DNA of 64,000 nucleotides, taken from assembly GCA_029246545.1 (NCBI GenBank), contig JAQWMX010000022.1, positions 54,935 through 118,934 of the forward strand. Direction: 5' to 3'. The notes under the pieces were generated by a model. The model ran no database searches. It had not been told where the DNA came from and saw nothing but the letters and a program-made list of their open reading frames with translations. Each line of letters opens with the position of its first letter. Within the stretch, counting starts at the first letter, position 1. This DNA comes from Gammaproteobacteria bacterium. GTDB lineage: Bacteria > Pseudomonadota > Gammaproteobacteria > Pseudomonadales > Pseudohongiellaceae. Both the position numbers and the translations under genes were made by a program. Shown piece after piece: positions 23,689 through 34,918 of the stretch.

Positions 23689-26424
23689 ATGAAAAGAATG
23701 CTAATTAATGCAACTCAAAAAGAAGAGTTGCGAGTCGCCCTTGTTGACGGTCAACGTCTATACGATCTAGATATCGAAAATCGTACCCGAATTCAGAAAA
23801 AAGCCAACATCTATAAAGCTAAAATCACTCGTATCGAGCCCAGCTTAGAGGCCGCTTTTGTGAATTTTGGTGCTGATCGTCATGGCTTTTTACCCTTAAA
23901 AGAAATATCTAAAGAATATTTTAGTAAGCAGCCATCTGAGATAAGTGGGCGAATCAATATTAAAGATGTCGTTAAAGAAGGCACAGACATCATTATCCAG
24001 GTAGACAAGGAAGAACGCGGTAACAAAGGCGCTGCTCTAACGAGCATGATAAGCCTCGCTGGCCGTTATCTAGTCCTGATGCCAAACAATCCAAGAGCTG
24101 GTGGCATTTCTAGACGCATAGAAGGCGAAGATCGAAATGAATTAAGAGAGAGTCTTAGTGGTTTAAATTTACCAAACGGCATGGGCATTATTATTCGTAC
24201 TGCTGGTGTTGGTCGCGCTGCAGAAGAGCTGCAAAGGGACCTTGATTACCTACTAAAGCTTTGGGATTCAATTACTAAAGCCAGTGCAGAAAAAGAAGCT
24301 CCTTTTCTAATATATCAAGAAAGCAACGTCATAATTCGCGCAGTAAGAGATTATCTACGCCAAGATATTGGTGAAGTAGTACTTGATACTCAAAGCAGCT
24401 ATGACGAAGCAAAAAGCTTTGTTCAGCAGGTTATGCCGCAATTAGAAGATCGCATCATATTGCATGAAGGAACAACGCCTTTATTCACAAAATTTCAGAT
24501 TGAGAGCCAGATTGAAAGCGCCTTTCAACGGGAAGTTAAACTGCCATCGGGTGGTTCTGTAGTTATTGACCCAACAGAAGCATTGATTTCTATTGATATC
24601 AACTCATCTCGAGCTACACGCGGTGCAGATATTGAAGAAACTGCCTTGCTGACCAATTTAGAGGCTGCCGATGAGATCGCTCGACAACTTAGACTACGTG
24701 ATATGGGCGGCCTAGCCGTTATCGATTTCATAGACATGCTGTCATCAAAGAATCAGCGTGCAGTAGAAAATCAGATGCGCGCAGCTTTAGAAATGGATCG
24801 TGCTAGGGTTCAGGTGGGACGAATTTCTCGATTTGGCTTACTTGAGATGTCGCGTCAACGTTTGCGTCCTTCTCTTGGTGAAACCCTGGCTATCGTATGT
24901 CCACGCTGTAGTGGTCAAGGCAGTATTCGTGATATCGAATCATTAGCCTTATCTATACTACGTATTCTGCAAGAAGAAGCTAATAAACATAATTCAACAG
25001 AAGTCCGGGCAATAGTACCTGTAAGTGTTGCCTCGTACCTCTTAAACGAGAAGCGTGAAGTTATTTCAGACATGGAAAACCAAAGCACGACCAAGCTCGT
25101 TATAGTGCCAAGCACAGCGCTCGACACGCCTCATTACGAAATCCAAAGTGTAAACGATGAGGATGTCCCCCGCAGTTACACCATAGAGTCTGAAAGCACA
25201 CCAGAAGTCGATGAATTCTTACCTCGTCAGGCTATAGAGGCTGATAAAGCTGCGGTAGAGGCTCCACATATGCGCCCGAGCCCTGCTACACCCGGTTCAA
25301 GTAACAATGGAAAAGGTATAACCGCCACAATTTCCTCTGCATTGAAGAGTCTTTTTACTGGCACTGAAGAAGATGATGCGATTGCTACAGGAAACCAAGA
25401 AAAGCATCAGCAAGCATCAAACTCAGCACGAAAAAGCAATCAAAAATCGAACCGAAGATCTGCAAAACCAGCTAACAAGCAGCAGAATGATTCAGGGACT
25501 AATAAAAACCGCGGTAAAAATAACGAACGTCCTCCTCGTAATCGTAATAATAAACCTGCTCACGCAAAAACACAGGATGCGCAAGTTAATTCATCCGTTT
25601 CTGAAGCGAAAGAAAACAAGCCAGCAGAAGGCAACAACAAAACTAAACGTCGCCCTACTAATAAGCCGAAACGCAACATGCAAGAAAGAAAGCGTGGCGA
25701 AAGACCTGCTCAAAGTAATGGGCCAGCAAAGGATGAAGCTAATGGCAATGTAGACGTCGATCAAACCGCAGTTGCTGCCGCTAGCCCAATAGAACAGCAA
25801 GCACCAGTGGAAACTACTGAAGCAGCAAACAGTTCCACTGAAGCTGTCTCAACAACTAGTGATAACGCTAAAGCTAAAGCCCCAGCAACTGAAGCAAAGG
25901 CTGATGTTAAGCAAGAAACTGCGTCTAAGGTAGAGGCGTCACCTAAAAAAGAGACATCACCTAAAGAAGATGCATCACCTAAAAAAGAGACTTCAACTAA
26001 AGTTGCTGAAGTAGAATCCACACAAGCTGAACCTAATGCTGAAGCGCCTAAAACTGTTGCAGTTAAAACTGATATCCCAACTGCTACTAAAGCTGGAAAA
26101 GAATCAACTACTGTAGCAAAAGTAGAGGAAGTGGCAAAGACTGAGAAAAAAGCTAAAGCTCCTAGCCCGGCACCATCAGAAAAACCAGCTCAAGCTAAAA
26201 AAGCTGTAAAACCAAAAGCAGATGTTGAAAAAGTAAAAGAAACACCAAAACCTGCTAAAAAAGCAGCACCAACTGCTGCTGAGAAAGCAAAACAAGAAAA
26301 CCAAACAGCTACGACACAGAATGTTGAGTCATCTTCAGATTCTGCTGTTAAACGGGCCCCAAACGACCCCAGGAACAGAGCAGCAGCTGCAAGTGTGACT
26401 AGTCAAAATAGTAGCTCTAGCTAA
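23689..26424 (+). CDS. rne: Ribonuclease E
   Basis: The endoribonuclease that starts mRNA decay and processes rRNA and tRNA. 911 residues. The S1 domain is ~36-120 and the 5' sensor ~120-215. The DNase-I-like core has [10 protein letters not shown] and VIDFIDM, which supply the Mg-binding aspartates (near residues 303 and 346). CPRCSGQG near residue 405 is the zinc-link. Residues ~500-911 are a disordered Lys/Ala/Pro/Glu scaffold. [15 protein letters not shown] near residue 547 looks like the amphipathic membrane-targeting helix. An [13 protein letters not shown] region is a probable RNA-binding arginine segment. NDPR near the C-terminus resembles the short partner-binding motif described for Pseudomonas RNase E. 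Imperfect KKETSPK-type repeats encoded at ~25,930-26,000 indicate slippage-driven tail evolution. Confidence 0.95.
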   Translation: MKRMLINATQKEELRVALVDGQRLYDLDIENRTRIQKKANIYKAKITRIEPSLEAAFVNFGADRHGFLPLKEISKEYFSKQPSEISGRINIKDVVKEGTDIIIQVDKEERGNKGAALTSMISLAGRYLVLMPNNPRAGGISRRIEGEDRNELRESLSGLNLPNGMGIIIRTAGVGRAAEELQRDLDYLLKLWDSITKASAEKEAPFLIYQESNVIIRAVRDYLRQDIGEVVLDTQSSYDEAKSFVQQVMPQLEDRIILHEGTTPLFTKFQIESQIESAFQREVKLPSGGSVVIDPTEALISIDINSSRATRGADIEETALLTNLEAADEIARQLRLRDMGGLAVIDFIDMLSSKNQRAVENQMRAALEMDRARVQVGRISRFGLLEMSRQRLRPSLGETLAIVCPRCSGQGSIRDIESLALSILRILQEEANKHNSTEVRAIVPVSVASYLLNEKREVISDMENQSTTKLVIVPSTALDTPHYEIQSVNDEDVPRSYTIESESTPEVDEFLPRQAIEADKAAVEAPHMRPSPATPGSSNNGKGITATISSALKSLFTGTEEDDAIATGNQEKHQQASNSARKSNQKSNRRSAKPANKQQNDSGTNKNRGKNNERPPRNRNNKPAHAKTQDAQVNSSVSEAKENKPAEGNNKTKRRPTNKPKRNMQERKRGERPAQSNGPAKDEANGNVDVDQTAVAAASPIEQQAPVETTEAANSSTEAVSTTSDNAKAKAPATEAKADVKQETASKVEASPKKETSPKEDASPKKETSTKVAEVESTQAEPNAEAPKTVAVKTDIPTATKAGKESTTVAKVEEVAKTEKKAKAPSPAPSEKPAQAKKAVKPKADVEKVKETPKPAKKAAPTAAEKAKQENQTATTQNVESSSDSAVKRAPNDPRNRAAAASVTSQNSSSS

Positions 26425-26510
26425 GATTAATTTCTATTTAGTTCTGCAAAGCAAGTCAGATATCTATTGATAAAATTGAGAATATCGATAACTAGATACT
26501 TGATTTGCCG

Positions 26511-26548
26511 AGCTGCCCTTTTAAGGTGATCGCATAAAGCGGCTTTTT
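26511..26548 (+). terminator. Candidate terminator after rne
   Basis: AGCTGC (26511-26516) pairs with GCGGCT (26539-26544), followed by TTTTT; an inner CCTT/AAGG stem is possible. It starts 87 bp after the rne stop. Confidence 0.45.
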
Positions 26549-26618
26549 CATACTAATTCCTAAAATATTAGTGTTAGCAAAAGACTCAATCAGTTAAATA
26601 TGTAATAAACTAGTCTCC

Positions 26619-29363
26619 ATGCCTGACTCTTTCACTGACATAAAGTCACTAGAATCCGCCCTAAAGGATGGCTGGATCATTTTGACCCCAAACCATCGTA
26701 CTGCTGTTCAAGCTCATGAAAACTACGGGGCTCACTTAAAACTTAACGCTAAATCAAGCGTCATACCAAGTCCTAAAATTTTTCCTATTGATATTTGGTT
26801 AAAAGATTTAAGCCAGCAGCTTATTCTTGATGTCGATGAACTTGAAGCCAATACAGTTTTAGAAAGCTATCAAGAATTATCTCTTTGGAAAAAAATTATT
26901 CGCGAAAGTGAAATATCCACTCCTCTTCTCAATCTTGAAAATGCGGCACCGCGTGTTCTAGAAGCTTACCGGCTAATGACCCAATGGCAAATTAGTTTGA
27001 CCAGCCTTAAAGCTTACCAAAGCAAAATTGACACATCTGAATATCTGGACGATTGCACAGTATATTTACATTGGGCTGAAAGGTATCGAGAGTATTGTCG
27101 TCATGAAAAATTGATTAGCTTCTCTGAACTATTACAAAATATGCTGCCACAGTTTGAGTCTGAATTTATCAATCTACCACATAAAGTTATTCTTCTTGGT
27201 TTCGCTAAGCCGCCTCCTCTTTATCAAGCTCTTTTTGACTTAATGGAAAATAAAATAGACGTACAAAATTTACAATGGCAACTCATGCAACCTAGTGTCA
27301 AGAAGCAAAGTTACTCAGATGATGCGATTGAAATTAAAGCTGCAGCAAATTGGAGTAAAGCTATATTAGCAAAAAATCCTGACGCAAAAGTCGGCATTAT
27401 CAGCAATCAAATTCATAAACAACACTCTTTATTTCATAATATATTTCAATCCACATTCGAGTCTATAAACGAATCCAGTACGCCTTATTTTATTGCTTCA
27501 ACAAATAGTTTCAGTAAAGACTTCCCTATTCTTTTGGAAATTACTGAGCTGTTAAAGTTCAACCAAGAAAACCTTCCCACTCTTGAACTTTGCCATTTAT
27601 TGCGATCTCCACTCTTACTTGCCCAAGAAGAAGAAAACTCAAGGGCTGTGTTGGAAATGAATTTACGAGAAAATTCACAAACTCAAATGCGTAGTTCACA
27701 ATTACGAACTTTATTAACTCAAGCGGAAAATGGTTGGTTCTCACCACTCTTAGCCCAGGCTTTACAAAACTGTGAAACACTTCGACGTCAGCAAAAGTAC
27801 ACACAAAATATTATTGTATGGGCAGATTTTTTCACGCAGCAACTCGAGTACTTAGTCTGGCCTAGCGGAGATCTAAAGCAAAAACAAAGCTTCATAATTT
27901 ACTGTTGGCAACAAATTCTGGCAGATTTTAAAAAGTTGAGTTTTTTATATGACGCTTTAACATTTAACCAAGCATTCGCCGTTCTCAAGCTGCAAATTCA
28001 AAATTTCAAGTACAACGAAAACAGGCAAGAAGCATCAATACAAATATTTAGTCCAAATGATGCTACAGGTTTAAGGTTTACACATTTATGGTTTTTAGGT
28101 TTGTCAGATTTACAATGGCCAATGCATCAATACAGTAATCCCTATATCCCCTTAGCTCTTCAACGAAAACTAATGCTGCCTGATAGCTCCCCGAAACTAA
28201 CACATGAAGCTGCAATTGATTTGTTGTTCGAATTAAAGGCAAACACCAGTGAGGAATTAATATTCAGTTATTCACGCGCTAATGATGCTGGCGAACTCTT
28301 ACCCACACCTTTAATTTCACTGCTATCTCCAGAAACAGATTTTGAAGACAAAACCAGTTCCGACAACTCTATGCAGTTACATCCTTTAAGCTTAGAAGGT
28401 TTTTCAGATTCTGCTGGCGATGAATTAACTGAGCTTTTAGAGGACAGCACCACAGTTAAAATAAACCCTAGTGAAAACTTAAAAGGTGGCATCAGTTTAA
28501 TAAGCAATCAATCCGAGTGTCCATTCAAGGCTTTTTCAATACACAGGTTAAAAGCGTATGAACTGCCCGAATTAAGGTTTGGCATCCCTGCCAAAGATAT
28601 TGGCACTATGCTGCATTTGGTTCTAGAGCATTTCTGGAAAAACATGAAAACCCAGGAAGCTATCACCAACACTAATCCAGATAAGCTCACACAAATGATA
28701 GAAGTATCCAGCGAGGTCGGGATTGAATATTTACGCAAAAAACACACTCATCTAGTGCGTCCAAATTACGCACTTTTAGAAAAACAGCGCTTATCTAAAC
28801 TTATAAGAAAATGGCTAGAACAAGAAAACTTGCGCTCTACTTTTGAGGTTGTCGCACAGGAACACAAAGTACAATGGCAATATGCAGATTTAAAATTAAA
28901 TTTTAAAATTGATCGTATTGATAAAAGTAAAGGTAGCTTTGTTCTTATTGACTATAAGAGCGGCTCAGTTAAGTCTGAAATCTCTGATGAAGCTCGGCCA
29001 TCTGATCCACAATTAATGCTCTATTCTGATGCTCTAGGTCAAGAAGACAAATTTAAACCAATTAATGCCTTACTGTACGCACAAGTGAATATTGACTCAC
29101 CCTCATACCATGGCGTAAGCCTAAACAATGAAACCTTCCCCAAAACAGCCTTAAGTGAACACAGAAAAATTAGCGAAAGCTATAGTTGGGAAGAACTTAA
29201 ACTACACTGGCAAGCAGTGCTATCTAATATAGCTCAAGAATTTCTTGATGGTTATGTTGCCGTAGATCCAAAAGCAGCAAAAAGTTGCCAATATTGTCAT
29301 CTCACATCTTTTTGTCGAATTAATGAACAGCAGCATGAAGGTGTAAACACACCATATGACTGA
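26619..29363 (+). CDS. AddB-like PD-(D/E)XK nuclease, probable DNA repair protein
   Basis: A 914-residue protein of the type annotated as probable DNA repair protein in gammaproteobacteria, functionally akin to AddB. The N-terminal region (WIILTPNHRTAVQAHENYGA) resembles an inactivated helicase domain lacking a normal Walker A. The C-terminal ~280 residues form a RecB-type nuclease: DIGTMLHLVLEHFWKN supplies the histidine-containing helix and FVLIDYKSGSV the D-Y-K catalytic motif. Cysteines in SECPFKAF and CQYCHLTSFC match the four-cysteine iron-sulfur staple of AddB nucleases. It overlaps the next gene by 8 nt, so the two products probably form a complex. Involvement in double-strand-break end resection is inferred. 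Confidence 0.82.
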   Translation: MPDSFTDIKSLESALKDGWIILTPNHRTAVQAHENYGAHLKLNAKSSVIPSPKIFPIDIWLKDLSQQLILDVDELEANTVLESYQELSLWKKIIRESEISTPLLNLENAAPRVLEAYRLMTQWQISLTSLKAYQSKIDTSEYLDDCTVYLHWAERYREYCRHEKLISFSELLQNMLPQFESEFINLPHKVILLGFAKPPPLYQALFDLMENKIDVQNLQWQLMQPSVKKQSYSDDAIEIKAAANWSKAILAKNPDAKVGIISNQIHKQHSLFHNIFQSTFESINESSTPYFIASTNSFSKDFPILLEITELLKFNQENLPTLELCHLLRSPLLLAQEEENSRAVLEMNLRENSQTQMRSSQLRTLLTQAENGWFSPLLAQALQNCETLRRQQKYTQNIIVWADFFTQQLEYLVWPSGDLKQKQSFIIYCWQQILADFKKLSFLYDALTFNQAFAVLKLQIQNFKYNENRQEASIQIFSPNDATGLRFTHLWFLGLSDLQWPMHQYSNPYIPLALQRKLMLPDSSPKLTHEAAIDLLFELKANTSEELIFSYSRANDAGELLPTPLISLLSPETDFEDKTSSDNSMQLHPLSLEGFSDSAGDELTELLEDSTTVKINPSENLKGGISLISNQSECPFKAFSIHRLKAYELPELRFGIPAKDIGTMLHLVLEHFWKNMKTQEAITNTNPDKLTQMIEVSSEVGIEYLRKKHTHLVRPNYALLEKQRLSKLIRKWLEQENLRSTFEVVAQEHKVQWQYADLKLNFKIDRIDKSKGSFVLIDYKSGSVKSEISDEARPSDPQLMLYSDALGQEDKFKPINALLYAQVNIDSPSYHGVSLNNETFPKTALSEHRKISESYSWEELKLHWQAVLSNIAQEFLDGYVAVDPKAAKSCQYCHLTSFCRINEQQHEGVNTPYD

Positions 29364-32300
29364 TCATACTCTAATAGACGAAATGGAAAGACAACAAGCC
29401 TTGGACATAAATGAATCATTTTGTGTGCAAGCACCGGCCGGTTCAGGCAAAACTGAATTGCTCATACAGCGTTTTTTAAAACTGCTCGTAATTAGCGATG
29501 AACCAGAAGATGTTTTAGCTATCACTTTCACACGTAAAGCAGCATTTGAAATGCGCCAGCGTTTGTTAATAAATTTACGGCAAGAAAATAAAGAGGAATT
29601 ATCAAGCTTAACTAATGAATTAGTTGAACAGACGCTTGAACGAAATAATCTACGCCAGTGGCACTTATTAGAAAACCCCCAGCGATTACAAATAAAAACT
29701 ATCGATGCCTTCAACGCGTCGATATGTGCACAATTACCTATAGTTAGTGGTTTAGGCGGCCAGGTCGATATCGTCGAAGACATGGAAGCAATCTATCAGC
29801 AAGCGATAGAAACTAGCTTGGCAAAACTCAATGATGATTCAGCTCTTAGCTCAAGCATAGCAATATTCCTTACTCACTTAGACAACAATCTTGCTCGAGC
29901 AAAAAACCTGCTTACTTCTCTTCTAGATAAACGTGAACAGTGGCTGAGTCATATATTACGTATACAACATGAAGAATTACGCAATGAATTAAGCTTAAAT
30001 TTACAACAAGTTATAACTGAGGCGCTTGAGTCTGCCTCTTACCTTTTTAAGCCATTTAGTAAAGAAACAGCTGTGCTGGTTAAATTCGCGGATGAGAATC
30101 TTACTCTACGCAAAGACAATTCCTTAGTAGAGCTTGCAACTCATGAGCACTTACCTAGTATTGAAATAAAAGATGCAAAAGCCTGGTCAGCACTAGCTAA
30201 TTTATTTCTTACCAAAGAAGGCAGTTTTCGCAAAACAATCTCAATTACGAATGGTTTTCCTTCAAAAAGCTCAGGCAGCTCTACAGAAGAAAAAGAACTT
30301 TTTGAATGCAAAAAAAATGATTACCAATCTTTACTTAACAACATTAAAGAATCACCTGTCAGCCTAAGCTCGTTACAAAACCTTTTGCTCTTACCTGCTC
30401 CAAACTACAGCGACAATGAATGGGACTTTCTTGAGGCATTAACTAAAGTGCTTCTTGATCTGGTTTCTGAGTTAAATTTATTACTAAACCAAAGCAATCA
30501 AGCCGACTACATACATATGAGCGCAAGTGCTTTACAAGCCTTAAATTACGAAGCTAATTTAAGTGATATCTCTTTGCGCCTTGATTACAGAATTAAACAC
30601 ATCTTAGTTGATGAATTTCAAGATACTTCATTGCAACAAATAGAATTACTTAAGAGGCTTACTGCAGAATGGCAAGATGGTGATGGCCGCACACTATTTA
30701 TTGTTGGTGACGGAATGCAATCCTGTTATAGCTTTAGAAATGCTGATGTTGGGCTCTTCCTGAAGACTCGGGATGAAGGCATTGGTAATATAAACCTTAA
30801 CAGCCTGCAATTAAAAATGAATTTTAGAAGCACTACCTCCATAGTTGACTGGGTTAACCAAGTGTTCAGTAAATCATTCCCCCAACAAGACAGTATTAGT
30901 CATGGGGCGGTTTCCTATAGCAGTAGTAAGGCTGTTAAAACAAATGATGATTCAGGGGTCTCTACGACTTTCTTGGTTGATAGGAATGAAGAAAAAACCG
31001 AGTTAGCTTTAAGCCGAAAAGCTGAAGCACTATTATTGCTGAAGCAACTGGAAAAGCTCTTATTAAAACCAAACATTTCTATAGCCATTTTAGTAAGGAA
31101 CCGAAGCCATTTAGACGCCATTGTGCCATTGCTAAGACAAGCTGAGATAAGCTGGAATGCATCCGACATTAACTCTCTCAGTGCTGTTACGGCAATTATA
31201 GATTTATTAAGCTTATACCGTGCATTAAGTAACTTAGCTGATAAAACTGCACTACTTTCACTTCTGCGAACTCCTTTTATCGGTTTGGCTTTGACAGATA
31301 TCCACGAATTAACTCTCTATTCTTTAGAGCAAGAAGTAAGTCTTTGGCAGAGTCTTACAAACTTTCATTCGCAACAAAAATTGAGCGCCGATGCACAGCA
31401 ACGCTTACAAAGAGTTATGCCCATTTTGCAACACGCAAGAGAGCTTCGACTAACTTTATCCGTACGTGCTTGGTTAGAGCAATGCTGGATAAATCTAGGA
31501 GCACCAGAAAGTTTACAAAACAGTCATGAATTACAATATATCGAGCGCTTTTTTCTTTTACTAGAGACAGAAACACTTAACGGCGAAATTAGAGATATCC
31601 ATGCTTTTGAAAGAAAATGTAACAGAACTTATTTAGGGACTACGCATAACACAAGCACCAGTTTGCAAATCATGACCATTCATAAGGCCAAAGGCCTAGA
31701 ATTTGATTATGTCTTTATACCAGGTCTCGATCGTAAGCCACGCAGCAATGATAAAGAATTATTTCTTTGGCATGAACATAACAGCGCTGCATCTGAGGGA
31801 AAACTTCTACTTGCTCCCTTAAATGCTTTAGGTGAAGGTAACAATCCCACTTATCAATACTTAAAAAGTGAAGCCGGCCTAAGGTCAAAACTAGAAAATA
31901 CACGTTTAATCTACATAGCTCTAACTAGAGCTAAACAGCGGGCTTTCCTATTCGCGACAGTAAAGGCCGATAAGTCTTCTGCTTTAAAGGCGCCTACAAA
32001 AAATTCTTTATTATCAACTATCTGGTCTGCTCTTGAGCAAGATGAGTCTTTAGTTAGTTCTGTCGATTTAACTATTCCAGCAAAAACCATCAAGGAGAAA
32101 AGCTCTAAAACCACCTATATTCGCCGACTGAAATCAAATTGGACTAAGCACTCATATCTAAATTCAGAACCAGTTATTACTGACTTCAAGAAAAATGAAG
32201 AGTCAGACCAGCACCTTATCGAGAAAAAAGTTGGCGAACTTATTCATGAGTTTTTGCGCTTAAAAATTGAAAACAATACAGCCTCACTTGAACCCTTATT

Positions 32301-32739
32301 ACAAAATAAATATGAAGCATTTTGGCGTAGCTCTTTAAAACCAGTCTGCTCTGTTGAACAAACTTTAGAGGATGCGGTCCAGACTATAAATGACAACCTT
32401 AATTCATGCATGGCACATGAAAAGGCTCAATGGCTATTTGATAATACACACGAGGCTAGCGCCACTGAACTTGCAATAAGTGATTATCGGCAACAATGGC
32501 GGAAAGAACATATCGTTGACCGAACTTTTATTGACGATGGCGTACGTTGGATTATCGATTACAAATCAACACGTATGTTGAAAAACCAAAGCAAGGCTGA
32601 ATTTTTAAGTCAGCAAGAAGATCATTACCGTCCTCAACTCGAACGTTATGCTGAATTATTTCAGGCAATGGAAGACCTGCCCATCAGAACAGCTCTTTTC
32701 TTTACTTCAATGCCTTATTGGCATGAAATCGATCTATAA
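29356..32739 (+). CDS. AddA-like UvrD/Rep-family helicase-nuclease
   Basis: The 1127 residues carry a complete SF1A helicase: FCVQAPAGSGKTELLIQRF near residue 22 (Walker A), DVLAITFTRKAAFEMRQR (motif Ia), HILVDEFQDTSLQQIELL near residue 416 (motif II), GDGMQSCYSFRNADVGLF (motif III), IMTIHKAKGLEFDYVFIPG (motif V) and NTRLIYIALTRAKQRA (motif VI). The C-terminal ~200 residues carry a RecB-type nuclease with DDGVRWIIDYKST. This is the AddA arrangement (helicase plus nuclease). It forms a two-gene operon with the AddB-like gene. I leave the symbol empty because gammaproteobacterial members are often annotated as UvrD-like rather than addA. Confidence 0.87.
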   Translation: MTDHTLIDEMERQQALDINESFCVQAPAGSGKTELLIQRFLKLLVISDEPEDVLAITFTRKAAFEMRQRLLINLRQENKEELSSLTNELVEQTLERNNLRQWHLLENPQRLQIKTIDAFNASICAQLPIVSGLGGQVDIVEDMEAIYQQAIETSLAKLNDDSALSSSIAIFLTHLDNNLARAKNLLTSLLDKREQWLSHILRIQHEELRNELSLNLQQVITEALESASYLFKPFSKETAVLVKFADENLTLRKDNSLVELATHEHLPSIEIKDAKAWSALANLFLTKEGSFRKTISITNGFPSKSSGSSTEEKELFECKKNDYQSLLNNIKESPVSLSSLQNLLLLPAPNYSDNEWDFLEALTKVLLDLVSELNLLLNQSNQADYIHMSASALQALNYEANLSDISLRLDYRIKHILVDEFQDTSLQQIELLKRLTAEWQDGDGRTLFIVGDGMQSCYSFRNADVGLFLKTRDEGIGNINLNSLQLKMNFRSTTSIVDWVNQVFSKSFPQQDSISHGAVSYSSSKAVKTNDDSGVSTTFLVDRNEEKTELALSRKAEALLLLKQLEKLLLKPNISIAILVRNRSHLDAIVPLLRQAEISWNASDINSLSAVTAIIDLLSLYRALSNLADKTALLSLLRTPFIGLALTDIHELTLYSLEQEVSLWQSLTNFHSQQKLSADAQQRLQRVMPILQHARELRLTLSVRAWLEQCWINLGAPESLQNSHELQYIERFFLLLETETLNGEIRDIHAFERKCNRTYLGTTHNTSTSLQIMTIHKAKGLEFDYVFIPGLDRKPRSNDKELFLWHEHNSAASEGKLLLAPLNALGEGNNPTYQYLKSEAGLRSKLENTRLIYIALTRAKQRAFLFATVKADKSSALKAPTKNSLLSTIWSALEQDESLVSSVDLTIPAKTIKEKSSKTTYIRRLKSNWTKHSYLNSEPVITDFKKNEESDQHLIEKKVGELIHEFLRLKIENNTASLEPLLQNKYEAFWRSSLKPVCSVEQTLEDAVQTINDNLNSCMAHEKAQWLFDNTHEASATELAISDYRQQWRKEHIVDRTFIDDGVRWIIDYKSTRMLKNQSKAEFLSQQEDHYRPQLERYAELFQAMEDLPIRTALFFTSMPYWHEIDL

Positions 32740-32777
32740 AGTCATTATAATGCGCTCCTCCAAAGTAGGCGGACATA

Positions 32778-33824
32778 ATGAGCAATGATATTACTGAAAA
32801 CATAAATACTGGCGATCTACGGATTGCACGTACCCATCCGCTTATTTCACCTGCGGTGTTAGCTGAAGAAGTCCCTCAGAGTGCCAACTCAAAGTCTATT
32901 GTTGGCAAAGCTCGCAATGAAATTGCCGACATACTGCACAAACGCGACCCACGTATATTGGTTATTGTTGGGCCTTGTTCCGTACATGACCCGATCGCGG
33001 TGCTGGAATACGCGAAAAAGCTGCAATTACTAGCACAAGAGCTTGCCGAACGCGCATTACTTGTTATGCGCGTATATTTTGAAAAACCACGCACCACAGT
33101 AGGCTGGAAGGGATATATTAATGACCCCCATCTAGACGGCTCATATCGGGTTAATGAAGGCCTTCGAGCTGCAAGAAGCTTGCTAGCAGATATCACTGAC
33201 ATTGGACTGCCCTGTGCCTCTGAGTTTCTAGATACTACTCTAGGCCAGTATTACGCGGAATTAGTCAGTTGGGGAGCTATTGGTGCACGTACGGTCGAGT
33301 CCCAGATTCATCGTCAGCTAGCATCAGGTTTATCCATGCCGGTTGGGTTCAAAAACCGTACCGATGGAGATCTACAGGTGGCTGTAGATGGTATGGTTGC
33401 TGCGGCCAGTTCACATCTGTTTCCTTCACTCACCATGGAAGGCACCCCTGCGCTTCTAGAGACCTCTGGCAACACCGACACTCATTTAGTGCTGCGTGGT
33501 GGACGTGAACCCAATTATGACGATAATAGCATCAATGCCGCGTCAAAGCTGCTGGACGAAAAAAACCTCGAGACCGGCATTGTAGTGGACTGTAGTCACG
33601 CCAACAGTCACAAAGACCATGAACAGCAAAAGGTGGTGGCTGCTTCGGTTGTGAAGCGGCGAGCTAAGGGCGACAAGCGTGTCGTTGGGGTTATGATAGA
33701 AAGCCATTTGGTTGCAGGGCGTCAGGCGCAAAGTGAGCAGATGACCTATGGTCAAAGCATTACTGATGCCTGTATTGATTTGCCGGCCACCGCTGATTTG
33801 ATGCGGGTGTTAGCGGACGCCTAA
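32778..33824 (+). CDS. aroG: 3-deoxy-7-phosphoheptulonate (DAHP) synthase, type I
   Basis: The first shikimate-pathway enzyme, condensing PEP with erythrose-4-phosphate. Of 348 residues, RILVIVGPCSVHDP near residue 59, MRVYFEKPRTTVGWKG near residue 97, the GARTVESQIHRQLASGLS region and IVVDCSHANSHKDHEQQ near residue 268 (metal-binding Cys/His) are characteristic of the AroF/G/H family. Which aromatic amino acid inhibits it cannot be decided from sequence by eye, so the symbol is a family label. GGCGGA precedes the ATG. It is convergent with the MscS-type gene, overlapping by 4 bp at the stops. Confidence 0.93.
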   Translation: MSNDITENINTGDLRIARTHPLISPAVLAEEVPQSANSKSIVGKARNEIADILHKRDPRILVIVGPCSVHDPIAVLEYAKKLQLLAQELAERALLVMRVYFEKPRTTVGWKGYINDPHLDGSYRVNEGLRAARSLLADITDIGLPCASEFLDTTLGQYYAELVSWGAIGARTVESQIHRQLASGLSMPVGFKNRTDGDLQVAVDGMVAAASSHLFPSLTMEGTPALLETSGNTDTHLVLRGGREPNYDDNSINAASKLLDEKNLETGIVVDCSHANSHKDHEQQKVVAASVVKRRAKGDKRVVGVMIESHLVAGRQAQSEQMTYGQSITDACIDLPATADLMRVLADA

Positions 33825-34906
33825 GTCTTAGGTTTTTCTATAAGTTCGACTGGTAAAGGTCCATCAAGTGTCGTTGTGGGGAAAGCAATATCAGCATCAT
33901 GTTCATGCACAATATCAATTACTTTTAGTAAGACATCTTGTTTGACTTCATGAAAGTACACCCACTCAGTTGTCTTAGTGAATGTGTAGATAAAGAAATC
34001 TAGTGATGATGCTGCCATCGCATTAAAGTTCACAATCAATGTCTTATCGCTATCGATTTCTTCATGCTTGATCAACATCGCTTTTACAGCTGTAATTATT
34101 TCACGCACTTTTGCTGCATCACAATAACGCAAACCAATTGTCTCATAGATACGACGGTTCGACATTCGGGACGGATTTTCTACCGATATTTTGGTGAATA
34201 TTGAATTAGGAATATACAGAGGCCTTTTATCAAAAGTTCGGATAACCGTAAGTCTCCAACCAATATCCTCTACAGTTCCTTCTATCTCCCTATCTGGTGA
34301 CCGTATCCAATCACCCACTGTAAATGGCCTGTCCAAATAAATAATTAAACCACCGAAAAAGTTGGCTAATAAATCCTGAGCAGCAAACCCAATGGCAATA
34401 CCTCCTATTCCACCAAAAGCAACAACGCCTGTAACACTGATGCCTAAGGTTTGTAAAATTACTAAGCCTGTTGTTATTAATACCGATAAGCGCAGTAAAC
34501 GGGCTAAAACACGAATAGTAACTTCATCAGCTTCGATTTCTGATTTTTTAGTTTTAAGGAGAATATTTTCTTCAATGTTTTTAATTAACTTAGTCAAAAA
34601 CGTCATTAGCAATAGAATAATTGCTATACGACGAACTAATGAAACGTATTCAAATAATTCATTCTCAGTAACGCCTTGAATTATCTCAGCTGCAATACTT
34701 AGACCGATTACCCAGACTAACAAGGCTAATGGTTTTCGAGCAGCGATTAGGACAGCATCATCCCAACTATTATCAGTAAGCAATAATTTTTCGTGTGTCT
34801 TTTTTAACAGAATTCGTATGGAAAAATTTACAACAACAGTAAGAAGCACGACAATAAAAACGTGCGCAATCCAAGTGTTACTCCCTAAATCAAGCCATGC
34901 AAGCAT
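33821..34906 (-). CDS. MscS-family mechanosensitive ion channel
   Basis: The 361-residue inner-membrane protein has N-terminal hydrophobic helices (HVFIVVLLTVVVNFSIRILL, LALLVWVIGLSIAAEII, IAIILLLMTFLTKLI). The pore helix TM3 follows with the Gly/Ala-rich GVVAFGGIGGIAIGFAAQD near residue 165, then the beta domain start LANFFGGLIIYLDRPFTVGDWI and the cytoplasmic alpha/beta domain. The pattern is that of medium-size MscS relatives (YnaI/YbdG-like) with extra N-terminal helices. It presumably opens under membrane tension. Gating properties cannot be inferred. Confidence 0.88.
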   Translation of the reverse strand: MLAWLDLGSNTWIAHVFIVVLLTVVVNFSIRILLKKTHEKLLLTDNSWDDAVLIAARKPLALLVWVIGLSIAAEIIQGVTENELFEYVSLVRRIAIILLLMTFLTKLIKNIEENILLKTKKSEIEADEVTIRVLARLLRLSVLITTGLVILQTLGISVTGVVAFGGIGGIAIGFAAQDLLANFFGGLIIYLDRPFTVGDWIRSPDREIEGTVEDIGWRLTVIRTFDKRPLYIPNSIFTKISVENPSRMSNRRIYETIGLRYCDAAKVREIITAVKAMLIKHEEIDSDKTLIVNFNAMAASSLDFFIYTFTKTTEWVYFHEVKQDVLLKVIDIVHEHDADIAFPTTTLDGPLPVELIEKPKT

Positions 34907-34918
34907 CAGCTAATCACT

